This document shows, one piece after another, positions 27,629-37,041 of a DNA stretch of 57,721 nucleotides. The translations under genes were made by a program, and so were the position numbers. Below the pieces are notes generated by a model. That model was not told where the DNA came from. It ran no database searches and worked only from the letters and a program-made list of their open reading frames with translations. How positions within the stretch are numbered: position 1 is the stretch's first letter; every line of letters begins with the position of its first letter. The stretch is from Desulfobulbaceae bacterium (GTDB lineage: Bacteria; Desulfobacterota; Desulfobulbia; Desulfobulbales; Desulfobulbaceae): NCBI GenBank assembly GCA_012744275.1, contig JAAYIE010000046.1:1-57721 (forward strand). The letters are read 5' to 3'.

Positions 27629-29068
27629 TTAAACAGGACTACAAGGTTGCATCCCATCCTGGTTAAGGCCTGTTGATGCCATGATGCATTTTTCTAGCCG
27701 ACAGAGTAAAAGGGAACTGGTTTCTCCCGACACGATTTCTTCCGGCGCATGGAATAAGACCGTGTGGAACTGCAACCCTTCACCCTCAAAGCCCCGATGC
27801 TCCTGCTGCAGGGCAATGATGCGATCCAGTACTACCTGATAGTCCGGCTTGCCGGTTTTCGGCAAAAGCAGCCACAACAGATCCTGGCGAAAGCGGGAGA
27901 GCAGATCGACATTACGAATTTTCTCGCTGATACGATAGACAAAGGTGTCCAGCAACTCCATTCTGGCCCGGTTGGCCTCAGCGTCCACCTGGCCAGCAAA
28001 CTGGAGCCTGATGCCGATGAGGGTAAAAACCTCGCAGGAATCGCGGCCACAGAAATCCAGCAACCAGTTGATCATGTTGGTAAAAAAATGTGACGCCACC
28101 ACATTCGTTTCGTTCAGAACATCCGCAGGCTCAATAGTAAGGCCGCTTTTGAGGGCGTCGATACCTGCCCCAGTCAGCTCATAGCTATAAATTTGCCGTA
28201 CCAGCAGACGCCCAACCGGAGCCTGGCTGCCACACCGCAGGCAGTGAGCCTGCGGATCAGGCTGGGTGAAACTGTTGCCGCAACTGCGGCAGTTGAAGTT
28301 ACCTTGCACCCAATCATAGTCCGTTTTAATCTGCTGGAGCATGGCCTTGCACTGTGGACACATGAAGCCTTCTTCTGCAGATGAAGGCTTCTCTGCAACA
28401 TGGCCGCAAAGAAGGCATTGCATAAATGGAACCTCTTCTATAATGGTTCCCTTGCACTGCGGGCAATGATCCACCAAATTCAGCTGCAGGCTGCTGCACA
28501 CCGGGCAGTGACTGGTGCGATCGATCAGTTGCCGCCGCTGCAAATATCTCCAATCGCACAGGATAGCCAGCCGGGATGCCACCAGATGAGCAGACCCCAG
28601 CATGGCCTCAAGCAGGGTATAAGCGTAAGCATGTTCGTCCAGCCACACCCTGTGTGGGACGAGTTGTCGGTCGGGTCGGGAATACAGCAAAGCAAGGATG
28701 CGCAGGTAATCGCCCACGTCCACGTGAAAAACAGCATCATCCAACTCCGCCAGGCGGCGCAGGATCGGCTCGGCTTCGGTCGCTGCCGCAGCTACATCGG
28801 TCACCACTCCATCGACGAGCAGATCAAGCGGCTTGCCAAACCCTTCCGTGGTATACAATGGCTGCAGGCTGGTTCTCGGATCCTGCCGGAGAATGTGTAC
28901 GAGCCGGGATACCGACCTGGAGTCGGGGTAGGCCAGGACGAAAACGCTATCCCGCTGCTCTTCAAAGGAAATTTCATCGATATTCACGCAGTATTGCACC
29001 GGCTTGCCAGCTGTCTCCTCGGCAAAGCGCGCCACATCATCCGGTGGCAGAAAACAGACAAGTTTCAT
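27629..29068 (-). CDS. Zinc-ribbon (TackOD1-like) protein with degenerate GGDEF domain
   Basis: 479 residues. Residues 1-95 look like a receiver-like N-terminal domain without an obvious phospho-acceptor site. Residues 186-280 carry seven CxxC pairs (CPVC, CPQC, CLLC, CPQC, CRSC, CLRC and relatives) and the segment IKTDYDWVQGNFNCRSCG, which resembles the TackOD1 metal-binding output domain. Residues 345-460 have a GGDEF-like pattern (ELLDTFVYRISEKIRNVDLLSRFRQD) but no GG[DE]EF motif, so no cyclase activity is expected. Probably a signalling protein of unknown partner. Assigned from pattern only. Confidence 0.6.
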   Translation of the reverse strand: MKLVCFLPPDDVARFAEETAGKPVQYCVNIDEISFEEQRDSVFVLAYPDSRSVSRLVHILRQDPRTSLQPLYTTEGFGKPLDLLVDGVVTDVAAAATEAEPILRRLAELDDAVFHVDVGDYLRILALLYSRPDRQLVPHRVWLDEHAYAYTLLEAMLGSAHLVASRLAILCDWRYLQRRQLIDRTSHCPVCSSLQLNLVDHCPQCKGTIIEEVPFMQCLLCGHVAEKPSSAEEGFMCPQCKAMLQQIKTDYDWVQGNFNCRSCGNSFTQPDPQAHCLRCGSQAPVGRLLVRQIYSYELTGAGIDALKSGLTIEPADVLNETNVVASHFFTNMINWLLDFCGRDSCEVFTLIGIRLQFAGQVDAEANRARMELLDTFVYRISEKIRNVDLLSRFRQDLLWLLLPKTGKPDYQVVLDRIIALQQEHRGFEGEGLQFHTVLFHAPEEIVSGETSSLLLCRLEKCIMASTGLNQDGMQPCSPV

Positions 29069-29486
29069 AGACCCGATACCCGGAAAAAGGATCTGAGCAA
29101 TCCAGCTTCCAACAATATTACCATAAACGTGATATCACCGCATTTTTACAAACGAATTTACAGCCTATAAAAAGCCTGCCAAAGGTGCAAGAAGATTTTC
29201 TTCTCCATTGCAAAGCAGGGAACGGGATCAGGGAGCAGTAGCGAACGTAGCTCAAGACATGCAGAACATCTTGCTGTTGCAAAATTTCGCACAAACATCT
29301 ACAACAGGAATGGGACTGGGTCGAAAAATGGCGCTACCTGAAAACGGCATCAGATGACAGGCGCTTGCCCCATAGCGTGAAAGATATACATTGTCAGGCC
29401 ACTTTGTGGTAGCTTAAAGGCATGAGACGGGGCGGATTCAAAGAAGCGTTTTGATATGGTGCCGAAATAAGTGACAGGGTGGAGAC
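29069..29486. other. Intergenic region, no supported gene
   Basis: 418 bases between the divergent TackOD1-like and sirtuin genes, presumably holding both promoters. No tRNA, terminator or clear -35/-10 pair was recognised. The + strand has an open stretch of about 55 codons without an ATG (29252-29413, including HLQQEWDWVEKWRYLKT). It looks protein-like but has no start or ribosome site, so I do not call it a gene. Confidence 0.4.
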
Positions 29487-30311
29487 ATGGACAGCAAACT
29501 GCACGCTCTTTTACAGGACATTGCCAGAGACCAAGGAAACATAACTGTACTCAGCGGCGCGGGTATATCCGCGGAAAGCGGCATCCCCACCTTCCGGGGG
29601 CCGGAAGGCTACTGGACAGTGGGCTCCACGGTGTATCAGCCTCAAGAAATGGCAACCTTTGCCATGTTCTCCCAGGTACCCGACGAAGTATGGAAATGGT
29701 ATCTCTACCGCATGGGCATTTGCCGCGGAGCAGATCCCAATCCGGGACATTATGCCTTGGTCGAGTTGGAAAAATGTTTAGGCGATCGCTTCACTCTCAT
29801 CACCCAGAATGTCGATGGCCTGCATCTGCGCGCCGGTAACAGCTTGGAACGCACCCTGCAGATTCACGGCAATGTCAATTACATGCGCTGCTCACTCGAC
29901 TGCACTGGCCAAGTTTATCCTATTCCTGCGGACGTAGCCCCCAAGAACAAGGGAGATCAGTTGAGCGACAGTGACCGCCGGCACCTGCGTTGTCCGCAGT
30001 GCGGTGCACGAACACGCCCCCATGTACTCCTTTTCGATGAAAGCTACAACGAACAGCACTACCATTTTTACAGCGCCTTGAACGCTGCAAAAAAAACTGA
30101 CCTGCTGATTGTGGTCGGCACTGCAGGCGCAACCAATCTGCCCAACCAGGTCGCCCGCGAGGCTTTCCGCCAAGGAGCTGCCATTGTGGATATCAACATT
30201 GAGATGAATCCCTTTGCCCAACTGGCTCAGCAGTGTGAGCGTGGCTTTTTCTACCAAAGCCCCAGTGCTGGTGCCCTGCCCGCCATGGCCGAGGTATTGC
30301 TGGCGAAATAA
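29487..30311 (+). CDS. Sir2-family NAD-dependent protein deacylase
   Basis: 274 residues, sirtuin fold. GAGISAESGIPTFRG is the NAD-binding loop, TQNVDGLH and the catalytic His in LQIHGNVNY follow. A zinc ribbon is formed by CSLDC and CPQCG, then RPHVLLFDESYNE and VVGTAGATNLPN. It removes acyl groups from lysines using NAD. In a cell burning short-chain acyl-CoAs it may reverse non-enzymatic protein acylation, but that is inference. The gene starts with ATG 418 bases from the divergent gene. Confidence 0.93.
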   Translation: MDSKLHALLQDIARDQGNITVLSGAGISAESGIPTFRGPEGYWTVGSTVYQPQEMATFAMFSQVPDEVWKWYLYRMGICRGADPNPGHYALVELEKCLGDRFTLITQNVDGLHLRAGNSLERTLQIHGNVNYMRCSLDCTGQVYPIPADVAPKNKGDQLSDSDRRHLRCPQCGARTRPHVLLFDESYNEQHYHFYSALNAAKKTDLLIVVGTAGATNLPNQVAREAFRQGAAIVDINIEMNPFAQLAQQCERGFFYQSPSAGALPAMAEVLLAK

Positions 30312-30346
30312 TTTTTCAGCTGTCTTTGCTGCAGTTATACACTCCC

Positions 30347-30982
30347 ATGGATATCAGCGCGTTACGCCAGGATTATCAAAATACCCCCCTGACCCGGGAC
30401 CAACTGGATGCCGACCCGGTTCAACAGTTCGCCCACTGGTTTCAGCAGGCCTGTGACGCCGGCATTACTGAACCTAACGCTATGAGCCTGGCCACTGTTG
30501 CCACCAATGGCCAGCCGAGTCTGCGTACGGTGCTGCTCAAGTTTTTTGATGGGCAGGGCTTTGTTTTTTACACCAACTTCGGCAGCCGCAAGGCGCAGGA
30601 AATGGTCGCAAATCCGCAGGTAGCCTTGCTCTTTCCCTGGGTTGGGCTGGCACGCCAGGTATGCATCACTGGCAAAGCCGGGCGAATAAGCGCAGCAGAG
30701 TCGGCACGCTACTTTGCCAGTCGGCCGAGGGAAAGCCAGCTGGGAGCGTGGGTTTCCAGACAAAGCGAGGTTATCTCGTCGCGCCATTTGCTCCTGCACG
30801 AATTTGAAAAGGCAAAACAAAAATTTCTCAAAGGCAAAATTCCCCTGCCGGATTTCTGGGGAGGATACCGGGTTGTCCCCACCAGCATGGAATTCTGGCA
30901 AGGACAGACCAACCGCCTGCACGACCGCTTTCTGTACCAGCGGAAAGAAGTCGGCTGGAGCCTGGAGCGACTTGCACCCTGA
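30347..30982 (+). CDS. pdxH: Pyridoxamine 5'-phosphate oxidase
   Basis: 211 residues, an FMN enzyme making pyridoxal 5'-phosphate from pyridoxine- or pyridoxamine-phosphate. Signatures seen: EPNAMSLATVATNGQPSLRTVLLK, FYTNFGSRKAQEMVANPQVALLFPW and the C-terminal WGGYRVVPTSMEFWQGQTNRLHDR/W segment. ATG at 30347 fits the family start better than an in-frame TTG at 30326. It follows the sirtuin gene closely on the same strand. The enzyme uses O2 as oxidant in known examples, which is of interest for a presumed anaerobe. Confidence 0.95.
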   Translation: MDISALRQDYQNTPLTRDQLDADPVQQFAHWFQQACDAGITEPNAMSLATVATNGQPSLRTVLLKFFDGQGFVFYTNFGSRKAQEMVANPQVALLFPWVGLARQVCITGKAGRISAAESARYFASRPRESQLGAWVSRQSEVISSRHLLLHEFEKAKQKFLKGKIPLPDFWGGYRVVPTSMEFWQGQTNRLHDRFLYQRKEVGWSLERLAP

Positions 30983-31051
30983 CTGGCTTCGCTCTTTCTT
31001 TCATTTTCTCTTGTACCGGCAGCATCGCTCTCCTCATATCTTTTCCCATTT

Positions 31052-32842
31052 ATGAGTTTCTCTAAAATATCCGTACTTATCTGTGCTGTTGCGCTGTGCT
31101 TACTGCCCCTTCATTCCCTGGTGGCGGCAGATGCCGCTTGGGCAGAGCAAAAAAATACCCGGGTACAGGCGCACAAAACAAAAGGACCAGCTGAAAATGG
31201 CGACACCGCCGGCGAAGTCATTGCTCCGGGATTTAAATCCACACTGGACGACACAACATCTCCGCCCACGCCCGGCAAAACCCCCGAGGAAAAGCTGGCC
31301 ATGCTCAGTGCCCTGCTTAAGCAGGGTAACAACCTGCGTCAGGATGTCGCCCAAGTGCAGCAATCCTTGGAACGCAGTTCTGAATCCTCTGACAACACAA
31401 CGTTGGCGGCTGAACTCAGCGCCTTGAACCAGCAGTTGAGTGAATCCAGCCGTGATTTTGAACGTATTGCCACCGGGGTAGAGCTCTCGATTTTTGCACC
31501 CAAAAAAGAAGTGCCGTTCAACTGGAAAGACGAATTTTCCTCCCTGATCGACCCCATGATCAAGGAAATGCGAGCACTGACCGCAGACACCAAAAAACGA
31601 GCGGATTTAAGGGAAGCAATTACAAACCTAACCAAACAAACCGATACCGCTGCCCAGGCCCTCGTCAACTTGCATGCCCTGATTGAAGCCAGCCAGGACA
31701 AAACCATGGTGAGGCAGCTCAACGAGCTTAAGAGCAGCTGGCACAATGAACATGAACGGCTCCAGGGCAAACTGGACCTGGCACAGATGGAGCTGCAATC
31801 CCTAGAGACGCAGGACGGTTCCCTATGGAAAAGATCCGGTCAACGCATGGCCTCCTTTTTCAAAAATCGCGGCCTCTACCTGATGCTGGCCCTGCTGGCC
31901 TTTGCTGTCACCTTTTTTCTCCTGCGCTACCTGTTCAGCCTGATCCTGCACCGCATACCCAGAGATAAGGACGGCCGTCCGCATATGTATGCACGGCTCG
32001 CCTCTATTTTCTCACAATTTGCCTCGTTCATCCTCGCCCTGGTCGCCCTTCTGGCTGTCTTCTACATTGCGGCAGACTGGTTCATGCTCAGCCTGATGCT
32101 GCTACTTTTCATTGGCATACTTTGGGCTCTGCGCCAGACCCTGCCGCGCCAATGGCAACAATCTCTGCTCATGCTGAACATGGGCCCGGTACGGGAAGGC
32201 GAACGCCTGGTGCTCGACGGCGTGCCCTGGCGAGTGGATAGTCTCAGCATGTTCTGTCGTCTTTCCAATCCGACCCTAAATCAGGTGCTGCGCATACCTA
32301 TTGAAAGCATGCTCAATCGCGTTTCCCGCCCCTACGATCTGGCCGAACCCTGGTTTCCCTGTAAAAAAGGCGACTTCATCCAACTGGATAAAGATAGCGT
32401 GGTGCAGGTTACCAGCCTTTCCCACGAACAGGTGGAGGTGGTGCGTGCAGGCATGACAACTACGTACCCCACTGCGACCTTCCTTGGCATGGCCACCGCC
32501 AACATGTCTCAGAAATTTACGGTCAGCACCACGTTGGGCCTCTCATATGATCTCCAGACGGATATTACCGACCGTATCCCGAAAATACTGCGTACCTACC
32601 TGCTAAACAGGCTTGACGGAGAGGGGTACAGTTCCAAGTGTCTCAGTGTGACCTGCGAATTCAGCCTGGCGAACAGCTCCACCTTGGATATCGCCGTCAT
32701 TCTTGAATTTCAGGGGGATATGGCCAGTCAGTACTACCGGCTGCGCCGTGCCCTGCAGCGATGGTGCGTGGATTGTTGTACCGAAAATCGCTGGCAGATC
32801 CCCTTTAACCAGATAGTTGTACACACCAACCAACCGGCATGA
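31052..32842 (+). CDS. MscS-family-like mechanosensitive channel protein
   Basis: 596 residues. A signal peptide (about 1-26) is followed by a Lys/Gln-rich periplasmic domain with coiled-coil stretches (80-260), then transmembrane segments around residues 274-365 and a soluble domain. The C-terminal pattern (MGPVREGERLVLDGVPWRVDSL, a low-complexity beta region, and FNQIVVHTNQ at the end) resembles MscS-type channels with large N-terminal extensions. The assignment rests on overall architecture, not on a sharp motif. The stop overlaps the glcD start by four bases, so co-expression with the oxidase genes is likely. Confidence 0.55.
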   Translation: MSFSKISVLICAVALCLLPLHSLVAADAAWAEQKNTRVQAHKTKGPAENGDTAGEVIAPGFKSTLDDTTSPPTPGKTPEEKLAMLSALLKQGNNLRQDVAQVQQSLERSSESSDNTTLAAELSALNQQLSESSRDFERIATGVELSIFAPKKEVPFNWKDEFSSLIDPMIKEMRALTADTKKRADLREAITNLTKQTDTAAQALVNLHALIEASQDKTMVRQLNELKSSWHNEHERLQGKLDLAQMELQSLETQDGSLWKRSGQRMASFFKNRGLYLMLALLAFAVTFFLLRYLFSLILHRIPRDKDGRPHMYARLASIFSQFASFILALVALLAVFYIAADWFMLSLMLLLFIGILWALRQTLPRQWQQSLLMLNMGPVREGERLVLDGVPWRVDSLSMFCRLSNPTLNQVLRIPIESMLNRVSRPYDLAEPWFPCKKGDFIQLDKDSVVQVTSLSHEQVEVVRAGMTTTYPTATFLGMATANMSQKFTVSTTLGLSYDLQTDITDRIPKILRTYLLNRLDGEGYSSKCLSVTCEFSLANSSTLDIAVILEFQGDMASQYYRLRRALQRWCVDCCTENRWQIPFNQIVVHTNQPA

Positions 32843-34266
32843 ATCAGTTGACTGAAGCCCATCTTGAGGCCCTGCGCGAAATCGTTGGAGCAGAGCACGT
32901 TGCCACCAGCCGTACTGATCTGCTCTCCCACTCCTTTGACGCCACCCAGCGGCAATTCATGCCAAATGTGGTGGTGCACCCACACACTACCGAAGAGGTG
33001 GCGGCCATTGTGCAACTGGCGGCATGCCACTGCCTGCCCATACTGCCCCGGGGTGCGGGCAGCGGCTTCACTGGTGGCGCGTTACCGGTGCGGGGCGGTA
33101 TTGTGCTGGTGCTCACCCGTATGAACCGAATCCTTGAAATCGACAGTGACAACCTCATAGCCGTGGTGGAGCCCGGCGTGGTCACCGCCAGACTGCAGGA
33201 GGCGGTGGAGAGGGTCGGTCTCTTTTACCCTCCGGATCCGGCCTCCAAGGAATTCAGCACCCTTGGCGGCAATGTGGCGGAATGCGCCGGGGGACCGCGC
33301 TGCGTTAAATATGGCGTCACCCGCGATTATGTACTTGGCCTGACGGTGGTAACACCTGATGGAGCAATTATCCATACCGGTGGCCGTACCATAAAAAATG
33401 TGGTTGGCTATGATCTGACCAGGCTTTTTGTCGGTTCGGAAGGAACTCTCGGCATCGTTACGAAAATTATTTTGCGACTCTTGCCCAAGCCCGCGAGCAA
33501 ACGCACCATGCTGGCCACCTTTGCCGATATCGATGGTGCCGCCGAGGCAGTCTCGACCATCATTCGCGGTAAAATTATCCCGACCACGCTGGAATTCATG
33601 GATGCCTCGGCTATAAAATGCGTACGCGGTCTGCCTGGCATCGACCTGCCTGAAAATTGCCAGGCACTGCTCATCATTGAAGTGGATGGCGAAGCTGCTC
33701 AATTGACGCCGCAGTTGAATCGCATCGTCGAGCTGATTCAGCCCCTGGGCCTGCTGCAGGCTAGCATTGCCCGCGATGCTGACGAGGCGGAAGCACTCTG
33801 GCGGGTACGCCGCAGTGTCAGTCCGAGTCTGCGCAAGTTGGGGCCCAATAAATTCAATGAAGATATCGTTGTGCCCCGTGCCAGGGTGCCTGAGATGATC
33901 CGTGCCCTGGACGACATCTCCAGCCGCCTTGATCTACCCATTATCAACTTTGGCCATGCCGGCGATGGCAATATCCACGTTAATGTCATGGTAGATTTAC
34001 GGGAACCAGGCATGGAAGCCAGGGTACAGGAAGCCCTGGCAGACATTTTCCGCACCACCATTGCCTTGGGTGGTTCAGTGAGCGGCGAGCACGGTATCGG
34101 CCTTGCCAAGCAGCCCTATATTGCCTTTGAGCTTGATTCCCCTACCCTTGCGGTCATGCGGTCGATAAAGGCAGCGCTTGATCCGCAGGGTATCATGAAT
34201 CCAGGCAAAATATTCCCGGAAAAGGTCGATACCACTCATCCGGCTACGGAATCGGTAAGCCTGTAA
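32839..34266 (+). CDS. glcD: FAD-linked oxidase, GlcD-type (glycolate/D-lactate dehydrogenase)
   Basis: 475 residues, a vanillyl-alcohol-oxidase-fold flavoprotein. PRGAGSGFTGGALPVRGGIVL is the PP-loop for FAD. DPASKEFSTLGGNVAECAGG and VVGYDLTRLFVGSEGTLGIVT follow. FGHAGDGNIHVN and SGEHGIGLAK are the C-terminal His motifs. It oxidises a 2-hydroxy acid such as D-lactate or glycolate. Its stop overlaps the glcF start, so the two form one enzyme that feeds electrons to the membrane. Confidence 0.92.
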   Translation: MNQLTEAHLEALREIVGAEHVATSRTDLLSHSFDATQRQFMPNVVVHPHTTEEVAAIVQLAACHCLPILPRGAGSGFTGGALPVRGGIVLVLTRMNRILEIDSDNLIAVVEPGVVTARLQEAVERVGLFYPPDPASKEFSTLGGNVAECAGGPRCVKYGVTRDYVLGLTVVTPDGAIIHTGGRTIKNVVGYDLTRLFVGSEGTLGIVTKIILRLLPKPASKRTMLATFADIDGAAEAVSTIIRGKIIPTTLEFMDASAIKCVRGLPGIDLPENCQALLIIEVDGEAAQLTPQLNRIVELIQPLGLLQASIARDADEAEALWRVRRSVSPSLRKLGPNKFNEDIVVPRARVPEMIRALDDISSRLDLPIINFGHAGDGNIHVNVMVDLREPGMEARVQEALADIFRTTIALGGSVSGEHGIGLAKQPYIAFELDSPTLAVMRSIKAALDPQGIMNPGKIFPEKVDTTHPATESVSL

Positions 34267-35621
34267 TGAGTATCCATAAACAACTCAGCGACTATAGCCG
34301 GGAGCTGGACGAATGCGTACGCTGTGGCGCCTGCCAGGCGCAATGCCCAAGCTATCTGGCCATCGGTAAGGAAGGTGCAGCCGCCCGGGGCAAGATTGTT
34401 CTGGCGGCGGAGGTGTTGGCGGGCAGGATGGAACTGGACGAGGAAGGTAAGCGCGATCTAGCTCTGTGTCTGCTCTGCGGAGCATGTGCGCGCACCTGCC
34501 CCAACCACGTGCCTACTGATGCCATTGTCAGCGCATTACGGCGGGAAATCAGCGAAAAAGATGGGCTCAGCACCATTGGCAAGGGAGTGGCGGCCCTTAC
34601 CGGCAATCCGCGTCTGCTCGGCACCCTTGTGCGCGGCACAAAAATTTTTTCTTCTCTTTTATTCCGGAGAATTCCAGAAACAAGCGGACTGCGCCTGCGC
34701 TTCTCCCCACAAAACTTGCAGGACCGCGTACTTCCGCCCTTGCCCAGGCGCAATTTGTTCTCCAGGTTGCCCGAACGTCTGCAAGGGAAGGCAGGAAAGG
34801 CTACACTCGCCTTTTTTGCCGGTTGCACCATTACCTACCTCTATCCGGAGATGGGCGAGGCAACAGCACGCCTGCTCAATCGTCTAGGCTACACCGTGCT
34901 GATCCCCCGTGGGCAGGGCTGTTGCGGCATGCCAGCCCTCAGCTCGGGTAACGGTGCCCTGGTAGAACAACTTGCCCACACTAATACGGCGGCATTTGAC
35001 ACGGCAGCATTTCCCAGTGAGCCGATTGAGCATATCATCACTGCCTGCGCCTCGTGCGGAGGGGCCCTGACCCGCTTTTACGGCGAGATGCAAACAGAAG
35101 CACTGCACGATTTTTCTGGCAAAGTCATGGACATCCATGCCTTTCTCAAAAAAGAAGGCTGTATTGACACCTTGGCAGCGCTGCCCAAAAACAGCGACCG
35201 GGTCAAGGTTTGCTACCACGATCCTTGCCACCTGAAAAACCACGGTATCACCCGTGAGCCCCGTGAGCTTTTGCGCGCCTTGCCCACAGTGGATTATGTG
35301 GAAATGGACGGTGCTGCTCTGTGCTGTGGCTTGGGCGGCACCTTTTCCGCCTCCCAACCCGGGCTCAGCCGTGCGATCGCCGACCGCAAAATAGCCGGGC
35401 TGAGCGCAAGTGGGGCAGAGCTTGTGGCCAGTGGATGCCCTGGCTGTATCATGCAGTTGAACGACATCATCCACCGGGCAGGGCTGCCCATGCGGGCAGT
35501 GCACACCATGAACCTGGCCTTGGCCGCCTTGGAAGAAGGCCTTTCTGACACTGCCATCCTGCACAGCGGCCATCCCCCCTGTCAAAACACTTCAGTTGCG
35601 CCCTGGGCCACTGAATCATAA
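34266..35621 (+). CDS. glcF: Iron-sulfur subunit, GlcF-type (glycolate/D-lactate dehydrogenase)
   Basis: 451 residues. Two ferredoxin motifs at the N-terminus (CVRCGACQAQCPSYL and CLLCGACARTCPNHVPT) bind [4Fe-4S] clusters. Two CCG domains follow (FFAGCTITYLYPEMG with QGCCGMPALS; HDPCHLKNHG with CCGLGGT and SGCPGCIMQL). It accepts electrons from the GlcD flavin and passes them on to quinone or another partner. It is encoded directly after glcD with a one-base overlap. Confidence 0.93.
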   Translation: MSIHKQLSDYSRELDECVRCGACQAQCPSYLAIGKEGAAARGKIVLAAEVLAGRMELDEEGKRDLALCLLCGACARTCPNHVPTDAIVSALRREISEKDGLSTIGKGVAALTGNPRLLGTLVRGTKIFSSLLFRRIPETSGLRLRFSPQNLQDRVLPPLPRRNLFSRLPERLQGKAGKATLAFFAGCTITYLYPEMGEATARLLNRLGYTVLIPRGQGCCGMPALSSGNGALVEQLAHTNTAAFDTAAFPSEPIEHIITACASCGGALTRFYGEMQTEALHDFSGKVMDIHAFLKKEGCIDTLAALPKNSDRVKVCYHDPCHLKNHGITREPRELLRALPTVDYVEMDGAALCCGLGGTFSASQPGLSRAIADRKIAGLSASGAELVASGCPGCIMQLNDIIHRAGLPMRAVHTMNLALAALEEGLSDTAILHSGHPPCQNTSVAPWATES

Positions 35622-35648
35622 TACCGGACACTTCACCTGAATGCGCCC

Positions 35649-37013
35649 ATGAGTTCACAACAAAAAAATCCTCTGATCGAATTCCTCGCCTCGGTCCAAC
35701 TGGCCATCTTTCTCCTGTTTTTGCTGGCCACTACAGCCATTATTGGCACAATCATTCCCCAGAATGCACAACCCGCTCTCTATGTTGAACAGTACGGGCC
35801 CATGGCTGCCCATTTTTTCCAGCTGCTCGACATTCCCGACATGTACAATTCCTGGTGGTTCACTGGCCTACTGGCACTTTTTACCGCCAACCTGATTGTA
35901 TGCAGCGCCGATCGTATTCCCAGACTCATACGTCTGCTCAGACGCGACAACCTTGAGACAACTCCGGAACAGCTGGCGCGCTACGAGTTGCTGCGCCGCA
36001 TTGACATGTCACTTACCCATCCGGATCATAATGCCCAGCTTGACCATCTGCGGCAATTTTTCAGGAAGCATGGCTGGAAAACGCAGGAACGCCGCAAAGA
36101 CAACGGTGTTTTACTTTTTGCCCAAAAAGCGCCGTGGTCACGCTTTGGGGTTTACGTGGTGCATGCCTCCATCCTCGTTATTCTCGCGGGTGCAGTACTA
36201 GGTTCGCCAGCCTTTGCCAGAAAAGTACTCAAGCAAAACAACTTTGCCTACAAGGGCTCCATTATGCTGCCGGAACAGGGTTCCACCGACCATGTAATTT
36301 CCTCCAAGGGTGGCGATCCCGTAATCGACCTGGGCTTTACGCTGCGCTGTGACCATTTTCACATCGCTTTTTACGACAACGGCATGCCCAAAACCTATCG
36401 ATCACAACTGACGGTACTGGAAAACGGCAAGGAGGTCTTGCAACAGGATATTGAAGTTAACAGGCCGCTGAAATACAGAGGGGTCACCTTCTACCAGTCC
36501 AGCTACCAGCCCTACCAGGATTATACAGTACAGCTGCGCAAAGAGCCGGACAACATCGTAACCTCTCAGACTATTGTACCCGCGCGACAGATACAGTGGC
36601 AGGAAGGCGGTATCAGCTACGGTATCATTAACCGTGAGCGCCAGGGGGAAATAACCAGGCGGGTGAAGATCTGGCTGCACGACGGTGAGGGTGAGGCCAC
36701 TCAACTCTGGGTGGAAATGAACCAGGAAACCGTGATTGAACGGGCAAGCGGGAAGTATCTGCTCACCATCAAACAGGTGTACGCCACTGGTTTACAGGCT
36801 GCTAAAGATCCGGGCGTATGGTTGGTGTATCTGGGCTGCCTGCTCATGCTGGTGGGCCTGTACATCGCCTTCTTTCTTTCCCATCGAAAACTTTTTGCCT
36901 TTGTGGGTACAAGCGGCAGCAGTGATCTGCTTTTCGCTGGAATGACCAATAAAAACAAAGTACAGTTTGAACGCATCTTTACCCGTATGGCGGACAAGCT
37001 GGAACAGCGCTAA
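35649..37013 (+). CDS. resB: Cytochrome c biogenesis protein ResB
   Basis: 454 residues. Hydrophobic segments at the start (LAIFLLFLLATTAIIGTIIP), near residues 65-85 and 165-180, and at the end flank a large periplasmic domain. GVTFYQSSYQPY is the conserved ResB segment. It works with CcsB/ResC as the system II heme delivery and ligation complex for c-type cytochromes. The window's NrfHA hemes would need it. It follows glcF after 27 bases and precedes ccsB by 28. Confidence 0.92.
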   Translation: MSSQQKNPLIEFLASVQLAIFLLFLLATTAIIGTIIPQNAQPALYVEQYGPMAAHFFQLLDIPDMYNSWWFTGLLALFTANLIVCSADRIPRLIRLLRRDNLETTPEQLARYELLRRIDMSLTHPDHNAQLDHLRQFFRKHGWKTQERRKDNGVLLFAQKAPWSRFGVYVVHASILVILAGAVLGSPAFARKVLKQNNFAYKGSIMLPEQGSTDHVISSKGGDPVIDLGFTLRCDHFHIAFYDNGMPKTYRSQLTVLENGKEVLQQDIEVNRPLKYRGVTFYQSSYQPYQDYTVQLRKEPDNIVTSQTIVPARQIQWQEGGISYGIINRERQGEITRRVKIWLHDGEGEATQLWVEMNQETVIERASGKYLLTIKQVYATGLQAAKDPGVWLVYLGCLLMLVGLYIAFFLSHRKLFAFVGTSGSSDLLFAGMTNKNKVQFERIFTRMADKLEQR

Positions 37014-37041
37014 TTCCAACTTTACCGCAAGGACACACACC

